Shown one piece after another: positions 44,589 to 56,183 of a stretch of DNA of 64,000 bases. Origin of the DNA: Puccinellia tenuiflora (lineage: Eukaryota; Streptophyta; Magnoliopsida; Poales; Poaceae); contig QRDG01001371.1 in assembly GCA_012064385.1 (NCBI GenBank), forward strand, positions 851,316 through 915,315, given 5' to 3'. Below the pieces are notes generated by a model. That model saw only the letters and a list, made by a program, of their open reading frames with translations, made no database searches and had not been told where the DNA came from. Made by a program: the position numbers and the translations under genes. The stretch's first letter is position 1. Every line of letters begins with the position of its first letter.

Positions 44589-45267
44589 TGAAAGGACACG
44601 GATGTCGCCTATAGGGGGGGTGAATAGGCGATTTAAAATTATTACGGTTAAGACTTGAATAAATACGGAATAAAACTAACGTTTAATTTATCAAGCCAAA
44701 ACCTAAACTAGCTAGATTTACCTATGTGCACCAACAACTTATACTAAGCAATATAATCGACTAGATGATAGCAAGATATATAACTTCAAGCTTGATGACT
44801 ATCACAAAGTAAGTAGCATAAGTAAGAAGCTCGAGTATACAAATACCGAGGCACTTGGAGACGATGATTTATCCCGAAGTTCACTTCCCAATGGAAGCTA
44901 GTCTCCGTTGGAGCGGCGCGGTGTTCACCAAAGTGAAACACCGAGTAGCCTTGAAATGGCACACCGTATCTCTGTTGTGCCTTACCACCGATGTGGCGAG
45001 GCACTTGTCACTATGTTGTCATTAAGGTTGACAACTAGAACCTTTACAAGGATGAAGCACACTCCACAAGTTGGAGGGTCTTCACCAAATGCACCGAGCC
45101 GCCAAGACTTGATGCTCCAAGGCCGGGGCACACACCACAACTCAATTGGTGGCTCCCGGAAATGTCTTCGTAGCTACCAAAGCTCCGAGACGAACAAGGT
45201 TGAGCCACACTCCACAACCTAATTGGAGGCTCTCAACAAATCCCGTGAGCCACAAACACTCCAAGAC
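44589..45267 (-). mobile_element. Partial LTR (reverse orientation), related to the LTR at 1-2740
   Basis: Starts TGAAAGGACACGGATGTCGCC, less its last base the same type of terminus as the solo LTR at 26900, and shares text such as CACAACTCAATTGG with it in matching order. It ends abruptly at 45267 where the MULE-like copy A begins, so its other end and 5-bp duplication cannot be found. Confidence 0.8.
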
Positions 45268-45847
45268 TTCTGTGCCCCTAGTTCCTTAGTACTACTCAGC
45301 CATGCCCACGTTCTTAACTTTTGCTCACTTTTCCCCTCTTCGTTAGCTGAAACTCTCACAAATGGACAAACTGGACGTTTGCCGTTGGTCAAGCATTGAC
45401 CGTTAACTCTGACGAGTGGGGCCGATCGGCATGTGTCGCTGTTTGGACCGTTAGGCTGTGGTTCTGTGGATTCTCTTCGGCCCGTGGTTGTGTCCATTGG
45501 GCCATGGCGTGTTCACTGATTCTCTTAATTTATTTGCCGATCCAGCCTGTTATGCATGCGACGATCGTAGCTTCCGTTTCTTTTTAGGTTTACGTAGCCT
45601 ACAGTGCATGCGCGCAGCGCTGACTTTACCATGCATGCATTCACGTGCGCGCCGCCACGATACAAACGCTGAAACGCGCCACCACAATGTCTCGTGCACA
45701 CACAACAGCCACGCAGAGCCAGGCACGCGCACGCACGCTTGCCACCGTCTCGTCAATGAATGCATGCATGCAATGTCCACGCGCAGCAGCCAGCCAGCCA
45801 TGCGTAGCGTCGCTCGATTCAAGTGTCCTCGGTACAGACTTCGGCAA

Positions 45848-45955
45848 CAAGAGATGTGGCTAGATGTTGCGGCGAGAGACGTCGAGAGATGTGGCTAGAT
45901 GTTGCGGCGAGAGACATCGAGAGCTGTGGCGGCGAGAGACGTGGCGAGATCTGGC
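45848..45955 (+). repeat. Short tandem repeat GATGTTGCGGCGAGAGAC
   Basis: About 40-bp units (GAGATGTGGCTAGATG, then TTGCGGCGAGAGAC) occur 2-3 times. The same array is in copy B at 52550-52650. Confidence 0.8.
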
Positions 45956-46149
45956 GGCGGCTTAGGAGGACGTGTTATGATGGCCAGTTATTTGGTGGAG
46001 TAAATAGCGGTAGGTCAAACGGAGAGGCAGAGGGGCGGTGCTGGGTTTTGACGTGACAACACGATGGGACGCGGGGGTCAAACTGGACTGCACGTCACGC
46101 GTCAAGACCAGCGACGGTCCAGCGGTTAACACAGAGTAACGGGGAGGAA

Positions 46150-46290
46150 TATTATACCCAAGCACAAGGCTTCTAGCATTGCTTCTGAAGTAGGGGAGAA
46201 GAGTATGTTGGCTATTGCTGAAAATTCAAATGAATTTGTTGAGGACATGAAGGAGTCAAAGAAAACATTGGCAACCACATTACATATATA
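46150..46290 (+). other. Gene-fragment-like coding stretch inside copy A
   Basis: One plus-strand frame reads KASSIASEVGEKSML, AIAENSNEFVEDMKESKKTL and is nearly unchanged in copy B (52850-52990). It looks like a captured exon of a plant gene; the source is not recognised. Confidence 0.35.
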
Positions 46291-46437
46291 TAGAGGGGCC
46301 TGACCGACATTACACATTACATATATAAAAGTAAAAAAAGAAAAATTACATGTCATATATGGCCCTAAATATAAAGGGCGCTAAACCATAACCCTACCCG
46401 TTGGCGCCCCTTCTTCTGCGGGGCCTAAACCCTAACC

Positions 46438-46860
46438 CTACTCGCCGGCGGCCGCCTTCCTCCACTCCGCCGCCCTGTCCGCCATCTCGGCGTTGGACAA
46501 GGTTCGGAGATTGTCCTCCCGGAGCCGTTTCATGGCCCTGTCCCAGTGTGTCGGGACGGGGCGCCACTCCTTCATCTCCTCGGCGGCGAGTTCCTTCATC
46601 TCCTGCTTCTCCAGGAAGGCTAGGCGGCGTTCAAGGGCCTTCTCGGAGCGGGCCATCTTCTGGACGTCGTCGGGGGTGGGGTTGTGGACGAAGGGGCCCT
46701 CCGACTCGACGGGGGCTTTGCCTCGCCGGCGTCGCTGGCCACACCGACGCCTCGGAGCTTCCTTCTCCGGCGCCTCCCACCAGCCGCGCGGCTCTGGGTG
46801 GTTGTCCTCGTCGCTGAAGGGCTCGGGGCTGGAAGGGAGAGACAATGGGCTGGTCGCCAT
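46438..46860 (-). CDS. 140-aa charged protein of unknown function, carried by MULE copy A
   Basis: An uninterrupted frame runs from the ATG at 46860 to 46438. The N-terminus is proline/serine-rich (MATSPLSLPSSPEPFSDED), followed by basic RRRCGQRRRRGKAP and a long charged, probably helical region (KMARSEKALERRLAFLEKQE, MKELAAEEMKEWR, HWDRAMKRLREDN). No transit peptide or membrane segment is obvious. A TTTAAATA box (minus strand, 46929-46937) lies about 70 bp upstream of the ATG, so the ORF has a plausible core promoter. Copy B holds the same gene with changes near 53525 that break the frame. I do not recognise the family. It may be a captured host gene or a transposon accessory protein. Confidence 0.55.
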   Translation of the reverse strand: MATSPLSLPSSPEPFSDEDNHPEPRGWWEAPEKEAPRRRCGQRRRRGKAPVESEGPFVHNPTPDDVQKMARSEKALERRLAFLEKQEMKELAAEEMKEWRPVPTHWDRAMKRLREDNLRTLSNAEMADRAAEWRKAAAGE

Positions 46861-47117
46861 GTTGCTAGAGGGAGGAGGCTGGAGAGGGATGAGAAGAATG
46901 GGGCGGGAGGGAGGAGGAGGCAATGAGGCACTATTTAAAGATGCGAATTAATTGGGTGGGTGGATGAATTAAGCGATGGGCGCAGCGCAACTGTGTGAAA
47001 GACATGCATTGAAAGCGTACGTAGGATTAATTAGGCTTCGTAGTACGTGCGACGTGACCCTGCATGCGTGGATTAACGCAGAGGTGAAAGGAAGTGCAAA
47101 GTCTCACGCAATAGCCT

Positions 47118-47190
47118 GCAGTGGCAGTGGCCCAGTGGTTGGGTGTGGTTTTGGTGTTCCAACGACCCGAGTTCGATCCCTGTTGACTAG
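47118..47190 (+). other. tRNA/SINE-like sequence with Pol III A and B boxes (copy A)
   Basis: TGGCCCAGTGG (47128-47138) fits the A box TRGCNNAGTGG and GAGTTCGATCCC (47169-47180) fits the B box, 42 bases apart, followed by a T-rich stretch. It does not fold as a full tRNA by eye, so it is more likely a SINE head. Copy B has the same at 53821-53873. Confidence 0.5.
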
Positions 47191-47405
47191 TTGAGTTTTG
47201 CGGTTTTGGTCTTTTTTCCCCTTTTTTATCACCAAAAAAATAGAAATAAATATGGAACATATTCATAATAGGCCAATCACATTGCAGAAACCAGCATCTC
47301 GTGGATCGCCTCGCCAAACCTTGTAGAAGACCATTTCTGACGGTTGTAGTGTGGCGCTCTGGTTTGGAGATGGTCAACAGGGTTTCAAAGAGGTTTGACC
47401 ATGAG

Positions 47406-49411
47406 TGAAATGAGCTAGGGTATGACCCTTGACATAGCAAAAATTGTCGGAATGAGGCCAAACTTGGCACACTGCTGTATCTTGGTTGTAGAATAGTGTT
47501 GGGTACGGGGTTTAGGGTTTTTGTTGAATAAAAAACACATTTTCCATTTTTTAGTGTCAAAACAGGCTTGTTTTTGTGAAGCAGGTACCAAAACGGCTCA
47601 CCGAAAGAGGAACGTCCAATGAGATGGAAAATAGTAGACCATAATATAGGTACATATAACCCTGGGTTTGGACATGAAAACATACTTAGCTACTGCAAAT
47701 TCACAATACAAGATCCTGCCGATTTCGCTGGAAGTGGGCATGATTTGAACTACGAGCACCGCATAGTTTGGTCATGATTTTTTGAAAAAATCATTTTTAG
47801 ATTCAAAATATGTACTTTTTGTAGATATATTAAACGTTTTCTCTGGATCAAAGTTTTGGTTAGGTTTAGGTTTGGGTTTAGGGGTCACGGTTACAGTTTT
47901 GGGCTAGGGTTAGGCATAACTAATTCAAAAAAAATCAAAAAAATAAAAATCTTCACATGACATCCTTATATGTCACCTACAACCTAGAAAAAATTATAAA
48001 CATGTGTTTTGGAAGTTTTTGTGAAAAACCCTTCTCAGAAATGAGCTTCGAGGTTCGAAGATGTATGGCTTTCGACTGAAATGAGCTAGGGTATGACCCT
48101 TGACATAGCAAAAATTGTCGGAATGAGGCCAAACTTGGCACACTGCTGTATCTTGGTTGTAGAATAGTGTTGGGTATGGGGTTTAGGGTTTTTGTTGAAT
48201 AAAAAACACATTTTCCATTTTTAGTGTCAAAACAGGCTGTTTTTGTGAAGCAGGTACCAAAACGGCTCACCGAAAGAGGAACGTCCAATGAGATGGAAAA
48301 TAGTAGACCATAATATAGGTACATATAACCCTGGGTTTGGACATGAAAACATACTTAGCTATTGCAAATTCACAATACAAGATCCTGCCGATTTCGTTGG
48401 AAGTGGGCATGATTTGAACTACGAGCACCGCATAGTTTGGTCATGATTTTTTGAAAAAATCATTTTTAGATTCAAAATATGTACTTTCTGTAGAGATATT
48501 AAAGGTTTTTCTCTGGATCAAAGTTTTGGTTAGGTTTAGGTTTGGGTTTAGGGGTCACGGTTACGGTTTCGGGCTAGGGTTAGGCATAACTAATTCAAAA
48601 AAAATAAAAAAAATGGAAAATCTTCACATGACATCCTTATATGTCACCTACAACCTAGAAAAAATTATAAACATGTGTTTTGGAAGTTTTTGTGAAAAAC
48701 CCTTCTCAGAAATGAGCTTCGAGGTTCGAAGATGTATGGCTTTCGACTGAAATGAGCTAGGGTATGACCCTTGACATAGCAAAAATTGTCGGAATGAGGC
48801 CAAACTTGGCACACTGCTGTATCTTGGTTGTAGAATAGTGTTGGGTACGGGGTTTAGGGTTTTTGTTGAATAAAAACACATTTTCCATTTTTTTAGTGTC
48901 AAAACAGGCTGTTTTTGTGAAGCAGGTACCAAACGGCTCACCGAAAGAGTAACGTCCAATGAGATGGAAAATAGTAGACCATAATATAGGTACATATAAC
49001 CCTGGTTTTGGACATGAAAACATACTTAGCTACTGCAAATTCACAATACAAGATCCTGCCGATTTCGTTGGAAGTGGGCATGATTTGAACTACGAGCACC
49101 GCATAGTTTGGTCATGATTTTTTGAAAAAATCATTTTTAGATTAAAAATATGTACTTTCTGTAGAGATATTAAAGGTTTTTCTCTGGATCAAAGTTTTGG
49201 TTAGGTTTAGATTTGGGTTTAGGGGTCACGGTTACGGTTTCGGGTTAGGGTTAGGCATAACTAATTCAAAAAAAATCAAAAAAATGGAAAATCTTCACAT
49301 GACATCCTTATATGTCACCTAGAAAAAATTATAAACATGTGTTTTGGAAGTTTTTGTGAAAAACCCTTCTCAGAAATGAGCTTCGAGGTTCGAAGATGTA
49401 TGGCTTTCGAC
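47406..49411. repeat. Three tandem 670-bp repeats in copy A
   Basis: Unit starts (TGAAATGAGCTAGGGTATGA) lie at 47406, 48077 and 48748, periods 671 and 671 bp; the array ends at 49411. Units differ by a few bases. The recurring 99-residue open frames come from the repeat and are not evidence of genes. Units contain scattered TTTAGGG-like words. Confidence 0.95.
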
Positions 49412-49499
49412 TGAAATAGCTTTCCATGGAGTGATGTTGGACCAAATGTTGGTTTTTCTCTCAACCAATCCATTACTGCATCTGCAGGTGGAGAAGTGT

Positions 49500-49915
49500 G
49501 CTGCTATGGGTTCTGGCAGCAGAAGCGGCAGCAGACACGTTCTGGCTTTCAGACAGATGAGGTCTGAACACCCTTCCCCTTGTCCCGTTCTCTGCGTGGC
49601 TGAAGCACATTGATACGGATTTTACCGAACTTGCTGTCAGCATTCATATTAAAAAACAATCCAAGATGCTCATCGCAAGTTAGTGGGAGAAATTTTTACT
49701 CGGTGCTGCTGAAATAGTACAGATGAACAGCATCCGCATTGATCCATGGATATTGACTACGGAGTGCATCCCGCAAATCTTTGAACGAAATGCTTGTTTC
49801 CACCACCTTCGGATAGTAAAATCCAACAAGGTTTTGTGGTTGATTAGCACATACCACACTAGTTTGCATCCTAACCGCCAGCCGGAAAGCAAGCGCAGGA
49901 TCAATCCTATTGATT
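49500..49915 (-). pseudogene. PB1-like MULE transposase N-terminus, broken (copy A)
   Basis: Same region as 56184-56570 in copy B, but a TAA at 49696-49698 replaces the CAA codon and an extra C near 49575 shifts the frame. Confidence 0.6.
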
Positions 49916-50584
49916 GAAATAAAGGGTGCGGTTAGTCCAGGAACAAATCAGCAAAATTGGGACGATTAACGCTACTAACGGTCAAATACGCGCTAATTTA
50001 CGAGTTTCTCATCAATTCGAGGGGAAACGATGATTACCCAGGTGTAATCCATGAATTATCCGCTGCTGATTCGACCCAATCCTCTCCACGGTCGATGGGC
50101 CGGAGGGCGTCCTCCCCCGCCATCGCTTAGTATTCCCAGATGGGGAGGTGTGGTAGATGTGGCGGAGGCGTGGTTTTGCCGATGAAAGGAATAGGGTTAG
50201 AGGGTGGAGGACACAATGGCAGCGGAGGCAGCACGACGGCGGCGCGGCGGCGGCGGAGGGGATCGATCTGTTTCAGGTTACCGTGAGGTTCAGACAAACT
50301 GCTCTGACGTGTCACCTTGCGGCGGCCCCACTCATCAGGTACGCAACGGTCAAGAGCACCACCGTCATACACAGTCCGACTGGCCCCACTCGTCAGAGTT
50401 CCACCGTCGTACACAGTCCGACCGGCCCCACTCGTCAGAGTTAACGGTCAATGCCTTGACCAACGGCAAACGCCCAGTTTGTCCATTTGTGAGAGTTTCA
50501 TCTAACGAAGAGGGGAAAAGTGAGCAAAAGTTAAGAACATGGGCATGGCTGAGTAGTGCTAAGGAACCAGGGGCACAGAAATAG

Positions 50585-50585
50585 N
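50585..50585. other. Ambiguous base (N) at the right edge of copy A
   Basis: The only N in the window. It lies directly after the AATAG that closes the right inverted repeat of copy A. Confidence 0.95.
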
Positions 50586-51392
50586 TATAAATGGCATCAT
50601 TGTATTTTGTATTTCATAAACTTTTATTCATGTGCATTTATATATATTTTAGACATATTATCCTTGAAAGTCATAGTAAAAGCAATGCATTATTGATCAT
50701 AAAAATCAGTTCATACTTTAGGCTCTATTTGCACTATCAAAATTTTCAAAACAAAATTATATCAATATCATAGTATTTTTAGTTTTGGGGCAAGCAATAT
50801 TTAAGTTTTTCTCCTTTCTCGGTTAAAAAATAGTTTTAAAAATACCATGTTAAACAACAACATTTTTTAGAACTAAACATCTCGAAGTAGTTTAAACTGT
50901 TGTAATTTTGAAAAAAAAACACTTGTTCTCAAACACACCCTTTATTTTTTTATATAAGGAGTGTTAAATATATTATTGGATTACAGCATAATGATTACCA
51001 TATACTTTACCATTTTGGGTCTTTCTCTTCTCAGGTCATGGGCAGTCGTCCTTATTTCCTGGCCTATGGTCTGGTCATGGACACTGCCAGATGAAGCGGA
51101 CATGGAGAGGGCAGCGGAAAGGAGGCGTCATCTAATGGGAGCAAGATAGAGATGGGGTAACAAACAAAAAATTATAAGGAATCGTAAGTGTTGTTTTAAT
51201 ACACGAATCAGAATGGTGGGTCTTCAAGGCATCACGGAAGGTTGCGGCGAAGACTTGGATAATACATATGGACGAATGGATATGAACAATCTTAGGACTA
51301 TGATTATTTGATGATTTGGATGTGTTGCATATATAGAAAGACTATCATAAATGATGCTGTGGGAGTTTGCTTAGATACATATTACAAGGAAA
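50586..51392. other. AT-rich spacer between MULE copies
   Basis: Non-coding, with no recognisable repeat boundary. It does not continue the LTR or FAR1-like sequence found left of copy A. Confidence 0.5.
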
Positions 51393-51677
51393 GAGCAAGT
51401 CTAATAAGGCCATATAAGCGGGCTATAAGGATTTGAATAATATATTCTTGCTTAGTTGGATGAGAGAGAAGAGGAAAGAGAAGGGAAGCGGGCTCTCATG
51501 CAAGAGCCAGCTGCAGCACGTGCTCCTAGGCAGCTTGTGAGAGTGTAAAGTGGGCCGTATATTCATGAAGTAGTACTTTTCTATAGCTAACTATTATATG
51601 TGTTGGCTATTAGTTTGGCTATAGATGACATGGCACTACCTTATAGCCAACAGCCGGCTATACTATTAACCTTGCTC
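51393..51677. mobile_element. MITE, 285 bp, termini GAGCAAG...CTTGCTC
   Basis: GAGCAAGTCTAATAAGGC pairs with the inverted right end ATACTATTAACCTTGCTC. Target duplication is unclear. The superfamily is not certain; PIF/Harbinger-like is possible. Confidence 0.65.
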
Positions 51678-53137
51678 AAATGTCACCGCTCATTATTTTT
51701 TACCTTCTCAACCTTGTATAGGAGTACAAAGGAAAGTAGCATCCACGCTAATCAATTGCAGTTTTATTTTCCTACTATTTTCCAAAGGAAAGCGACATGA
51801 TTAATGTTAGCTATAGTTTCACGTTTACAATGCCATGTACTACGTCGAAATTGAAGTCATGTCAATGCTAGTTAATGTTAGTTTTTCTGTTTGAAAAGGA
51901 GATTCAAACTCCCGACATTTGCATAAAAAAATACACACAACCTTTATTTATTTTTAGGGTTTTCTATTTCTGTGCCCCTAGTTCCTTAGTACTACTCAGT
52001 CATGCCCACGTTCTTAACTTTTGCTCACTTTTCCCCTCTTTGTTAGCTGAAACTCTCACAAATAGACAAACTGGACGTTTGTCGTTGGTCAAGCATTGAC
52101 CGTTAACTCTGACGAGTGGGGCCGATCGGCATGTGGCGATGTTTGGACCGTTAGGCTGTGGTTCTGTGGATTCTCTTCGGCCCGTGGTTGTGTCCATTGG
52201 GCCGTGGCGTGTTCACTGATTCCCTTAATTTATTTGCCGATCCAGCCTGTTATGCATGCGACGATCGTAGTTTCCGTTTCTTTTTAGGTTTACGTAGCCT
52301 TCAGTGCATGCGCGCAGCGCTGACTTTACCATGCATGCATTCACGCGCGCACCGCCATGATACAAACGCTGAAACGCGCCACCACAATGTCTCGTGCACG
52401 CACAGCAGCCACGCAGAGCCAGGCACGCGTACGCACGCTTGCTACCGTCTCGTCAATGAATGCATGCATGCAATGTCCACGCGCAGAAGCCAGCCAACCA
52501 TGCGTAGCGTCGCTCGATTCAAGTGTCCTCGGTACAGACTTCGGCGGCAAGAGATGTGGCTAGATGTTGCGGCGAGAGACGTCGAGAGATGTGGCTAGAT
52601 GTTGCGGCGAGAGACGTCGAGAGCTGTGGCGGCGAGAGACGTGGCGAGATCTAGCGGCGGCTTAGGAGGACGTGTTATGATGGCCAGTTATTTGGTGGAG
52701 TAAATAGCGGTAGGTCAAACGGAGAGGCAGAGGGGCGGTGCTGGGTTTTGACGTGACAACACGATGGGACGCGGGGGTCAAACTGGACTGCACGTCACGC
52801 GTCAAGACCAGCGACGGTCCAGCGGTTAACACAGAGTAACGGGGAGGAATATTATACCCAAGCACAAGGCTTCTAGCATTGCTTCTGAAGTAGGGGAGAA
52901 GAGTATGTTGGCTATTGCTGAAAATTCAAATGAATTTGTTGAGGACATGAAGGAGTCAAAGAAAACATTGGCAACCACATTACATATATATAGAGGGGCC
53001 CGACCGACATTACACATTACATATATAAAAGTAAAAAAAGAAAAATTACATGTCATATATGGCCCTAAATATAAAGGGTGCTAAACCATAACCCTACCCG
53101 TTGGCGCCCCTTCGTCTGCGGGGCCTAAACCCTAACC

Positions 53138-53560
53138 CTACTCGCCGCCGACCGCCTTCCTCCACTCCGCCGCCCTGTCCGCCATCTCGGCGTTGGACAA
53201 GGCCCGAAGATTGTCCTCCCGGAGCCGCTTCATGGCCCTGTCCCAGTGTGTCGGGATGGGGCGCCACTCCTTCATCTCCTCGGCGGCGAGTTCCTTCATC
53301 TCCTGCTTCTCCAGGAAGACTAGGCGGCGTTCAAGGGCCTTCTCGGAGCGGGCCATCTTCTGGACGTCGTCGGAGGTGGGGTTGTGGACGAAGGGGCCCT
53401 CCGACTTGACGGGGGCTTTGCCTCGCCGGCGTTGCTGGCCACACCGACGCCTCAGAGCTTCCTTCTCCGGCGCCTCCCACCAGCCGCGCGGCTCTGGGTG
53501 GTTGTCCTCGTCGCTGAAGGGCTCGGGGGGAGGAGAGACAATGGGCTGGTCGCCATGTTG
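53138..53560 (-). pseudogene. Broken copy of the 140-aa ORF (copy B)
   Basis: The C-terminal half (LEKQEMKELAAEEMKEWR...) is open from 53356 to 53138. Small deletions near 53525 put the N-terminal half in another frame. Confidence 0.65.
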
Positions 53561-53811
53561 CTAGAGGGAGGAGGCTGGAGAGGGATGAGAAGAATGGGGC
53601 GGGAGGGAGGAGGAGGAAATGAGGCACTATTTAAAGACGCTAATTAATTGGGTGGGTGGATGAATTAAGCGATGGGCGCAGCGCAACTGTGTGAAAGACA
53701 TGCATTTGAAAGCGTACGTAGGATTAATTAGGCTTCGTAGTACGTGCGACGTGACCCTGCATGTGTGCATGTAGAGGTGAAAGGAAGTGCAAAGTCTCAC
53801 GCAATAGCCTG

Positions 53812-53883
53812 CAGTGGCAGTGGCCCAGTGGTTGGGTGCGGTTTTGGTGTTCCAACGACCCGAGTTCGATCCCTGTTGACTAG
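53812..53883 (+). other. tRNA/SINE-like sequence with Pol III boxes (copy B)
   Basis: A box TGGCCCAGTGG (53821-53831) and B box GAGTTCGATCCC (53862-53873), as in copy A. Confidence 0.5.
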
Positions 53884-54097
53884 TTGAGTTTTGCGGTTTT
53901 GGTCTTTTTCCCCTTTTTTATCACCAAAAAAATAGAAATAAATATGGAACATATTCATAATAGGCCAATCACATTGCAGGAACCAGCATCTCATGGATCG
54001 CCTCGCCAAACCTTGTAGAAGACCATTTCTGACGGTTATAGTGTGGCGCTCTGGTTTGGAGATGGTCAACAGTGTTTCAAAGAGGTTTGACCATGAC

Positions 54098-56113
54098 TGA
54101 AATGAGCTAGGGTATGACCCTTGACATAGCAAAAATTGTCGGAATGAGGCCAAACTTGGCACACTGCTGTATCTTGGTTGTAGAATAGTGTTGGGTATGG
54201 GGTTTAGGGTTTTTGTTGAATAAAAAACACATTTTCCATTTTTTTAGTGTCAAAACAGGCTGTTTTTGTGAAGCAGGTACCAAAACGGCTCACCGAAAGA
54301 GGAACGTCCAATGAGATGGAAAATAGTAGACCATAATATAGGTACATATAACCCTGGGTTTGGACATGAAAACATACTTAGCTACTGCAAATTCACAATA
54401 CAAGATCCTGCCGATTTCGCTGGAAGTGGGCATGATTTGAACTACGAGCACCGCATAGTTTGGTCATGATTTTTTGAAAAAATCATTTTTAGATTCAAAA
54501 TATGTACTTTCTGTAGAGATATTAAAGGTTTTTCTCTGGATCAAAGTTTTGGTTAGGTTTAGGTTTGGGTTTAGGGGTCACGGTTACGGTTTCGGGCTAG
54601 GGTTAGGCATAACTAATTCAAAAAAAATCAAAAAAATGGAAAATCTTCACATGACATCCTTATATGTCACCTACAACCTAGAAAAAATTATAAACATGTG
54701 TTTTGGAAGTTTTTGTGAAAAACCCTTCTCAGAAATGAGCTTCGAGGTTCGAAGATGTATGGCTTTCGACTGAAATGAGCTAGGGTATGACCCTTGACAT
54801 AGCAAAAATTGTCGGAATGAGGCCAAACTTGGCACACTGCTGTATCTTGGTTGTAGAATAGTGTTGGGTACGGGGTTTAGGGTTTTTGTTGAATAAAAAA
54901 CACATTTTCCATTTTTTAGTGTCAAAACAGGCTGTTTTTGTGAAGCAGGTACCAAAACGGCTCACCGAAAGAGGAACGTCCAATGAGATGGAAAATAGTA
55001 GACCATAATATAGGTACATATAACCCTGGGTTTGGATATGAAAACATACTTAGCTACTGCAAATTCACAATACAAGATCCTGCCGATTTCGCTGGAAGTG
55101 GGCATGATTTGAACTACGAGCACCGCATAGTTTGGTCATGATTTTTTGAAAAAATCATTTTTAGATTCAAAATATGTACTTTCTGTAGAGATATTAAAGG
55201 TTTTTCTCTGGATCAAAGTTTTGGTTAGGTTTAGGTTTGGGTTTAGGGGTCACGGTTACGGTTTCGGGCTAGGGTTAGGCATAACTAATTCAAAAAAATC
55301 AAAAAATGGAAAATCTTCACATGACATCCTTATATGTCACCTACAACCTAGAAAAAATTATAAACATGTGTTTTGGAAGTTTTTGTGAAAAACCCTTCTC
55401 AGAAATGAGCTTCGAGGTTCGAAGATGTATGGCTTTCGACTGAAATGAGCTAGGGTATGACCCTTGACATAGCAAAAATTGTCGGAATGAGGCCAAACTT
55501 GGCACACTGCTGTATCTTGGTTGTAGAATAGTGTTGGGTACGGGGTTTAGGGTTTTTGTTGAATAAAAAACACATTTTCCATTTTTTTAGTGTCAAAACA
55601 GGCTGTTTTTGTGAAGCAGGTACCAAAACGGCTCACCGAAAGAGGAACGTCCAATGAGATGGAAAATAGTAGACCATAATATAGGTACATATAACCCTGG
55701 GTTTGGACATGAAAACATACTTAGCTACTCCAAATTCACAATACAAGATCCTGCCGATTTCGCTGGAAGTGGGCATGATTTGAACTACGAGCACCGCATA
55801 GTTTGGTCATGATTTTTTGAAAAAATCATTTTTAGATTCAAAATATGTACTTTCTGTAGAGATATTAAAGGTTTTTCTCTGGATCAAAGTTTTGGTTAGG
55901 TTTAGGTTTGGGTTTAGGGGTCACGGTTACGGTTTCGGGCTAGGGTTAGGCATAACTAATTCAAAAAAAATCAAAAAAATGGAAAATCTTCACATGACAT
56001 CCTTATATGTCACCTACAACCTAGAAAAAATTATAAACATGTGTTTTGGAAGTTTTTGTGAAAAACCCTTCTCAGAAATGAGCTTCGAGGTTCGAAGATG
56101 TATGGCTTTCGAC
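54098..56113. repeat. Three tandem 670-bp repeats in copy B
   Basis: Unit starts lie at 54098, 54771 and 55441; the array ends at 56113, giving periods of 673, 670 and 673 bp. Same unit as in copy A. Confidence 0.95.
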
Positions 56114-56183
56114 TGAAATAGCTTTCCATGGAGTGCTATTGGACCAAGTGTTGGTTTTTCTCTCAACCAATCCATTACTGCAT

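Larger units (their letters stand above)
45268..50584. mobile_element. MULE-like element, copy A (5.3 kb)
   Basis: Left end TTCTGTGCCCCTAGTTCC and inverted right end GGAACCAGGGGCACAGAA begin terminal inverted repeats of about 170 bp, down to GACGAGTGGGGCC. It carries a 140-codon ORF (46438-46860), a SINE-like Pol III box pair, three 670-bp tandem repeats and a PB1-like transposase N-terminus with a premature stop (TAA, minus strand, 49696-49698). It is about 97% similar by eye to copy B. The left end lacks the outermost GGGTTTTCTA found in copy B, and no target duplication is visible. The left flank is LTR and the right flank begins with an N. Confidence 0.8.

Noticed and set aside
45458..45898. 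146-residue open frame near the left end of MULE copy A and its twin in copy B
   Set aside because: It crosses the terminal inverted repeat and subterminal repeats, has no recognisable motif and starts in a non-coding-like context.
47118..47190. Genuine tRNA gene
   Set aside because: A and B boxes are present, but no acceptor stem or anticodon arm can be drawn convincingly. SINE-like is safer.
47406..49411. Interstitial telomere array
   Set aside because: TTTAGGG-like words are scattered and degenerate, with no run of perfect repeats.
47406..56113. Repeated 99-residue and 115-residue open frames in the 670-bp units
   Set aside because: They recur only because the DNA unit is duplicated. 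Composition is random-like and frames break between units.
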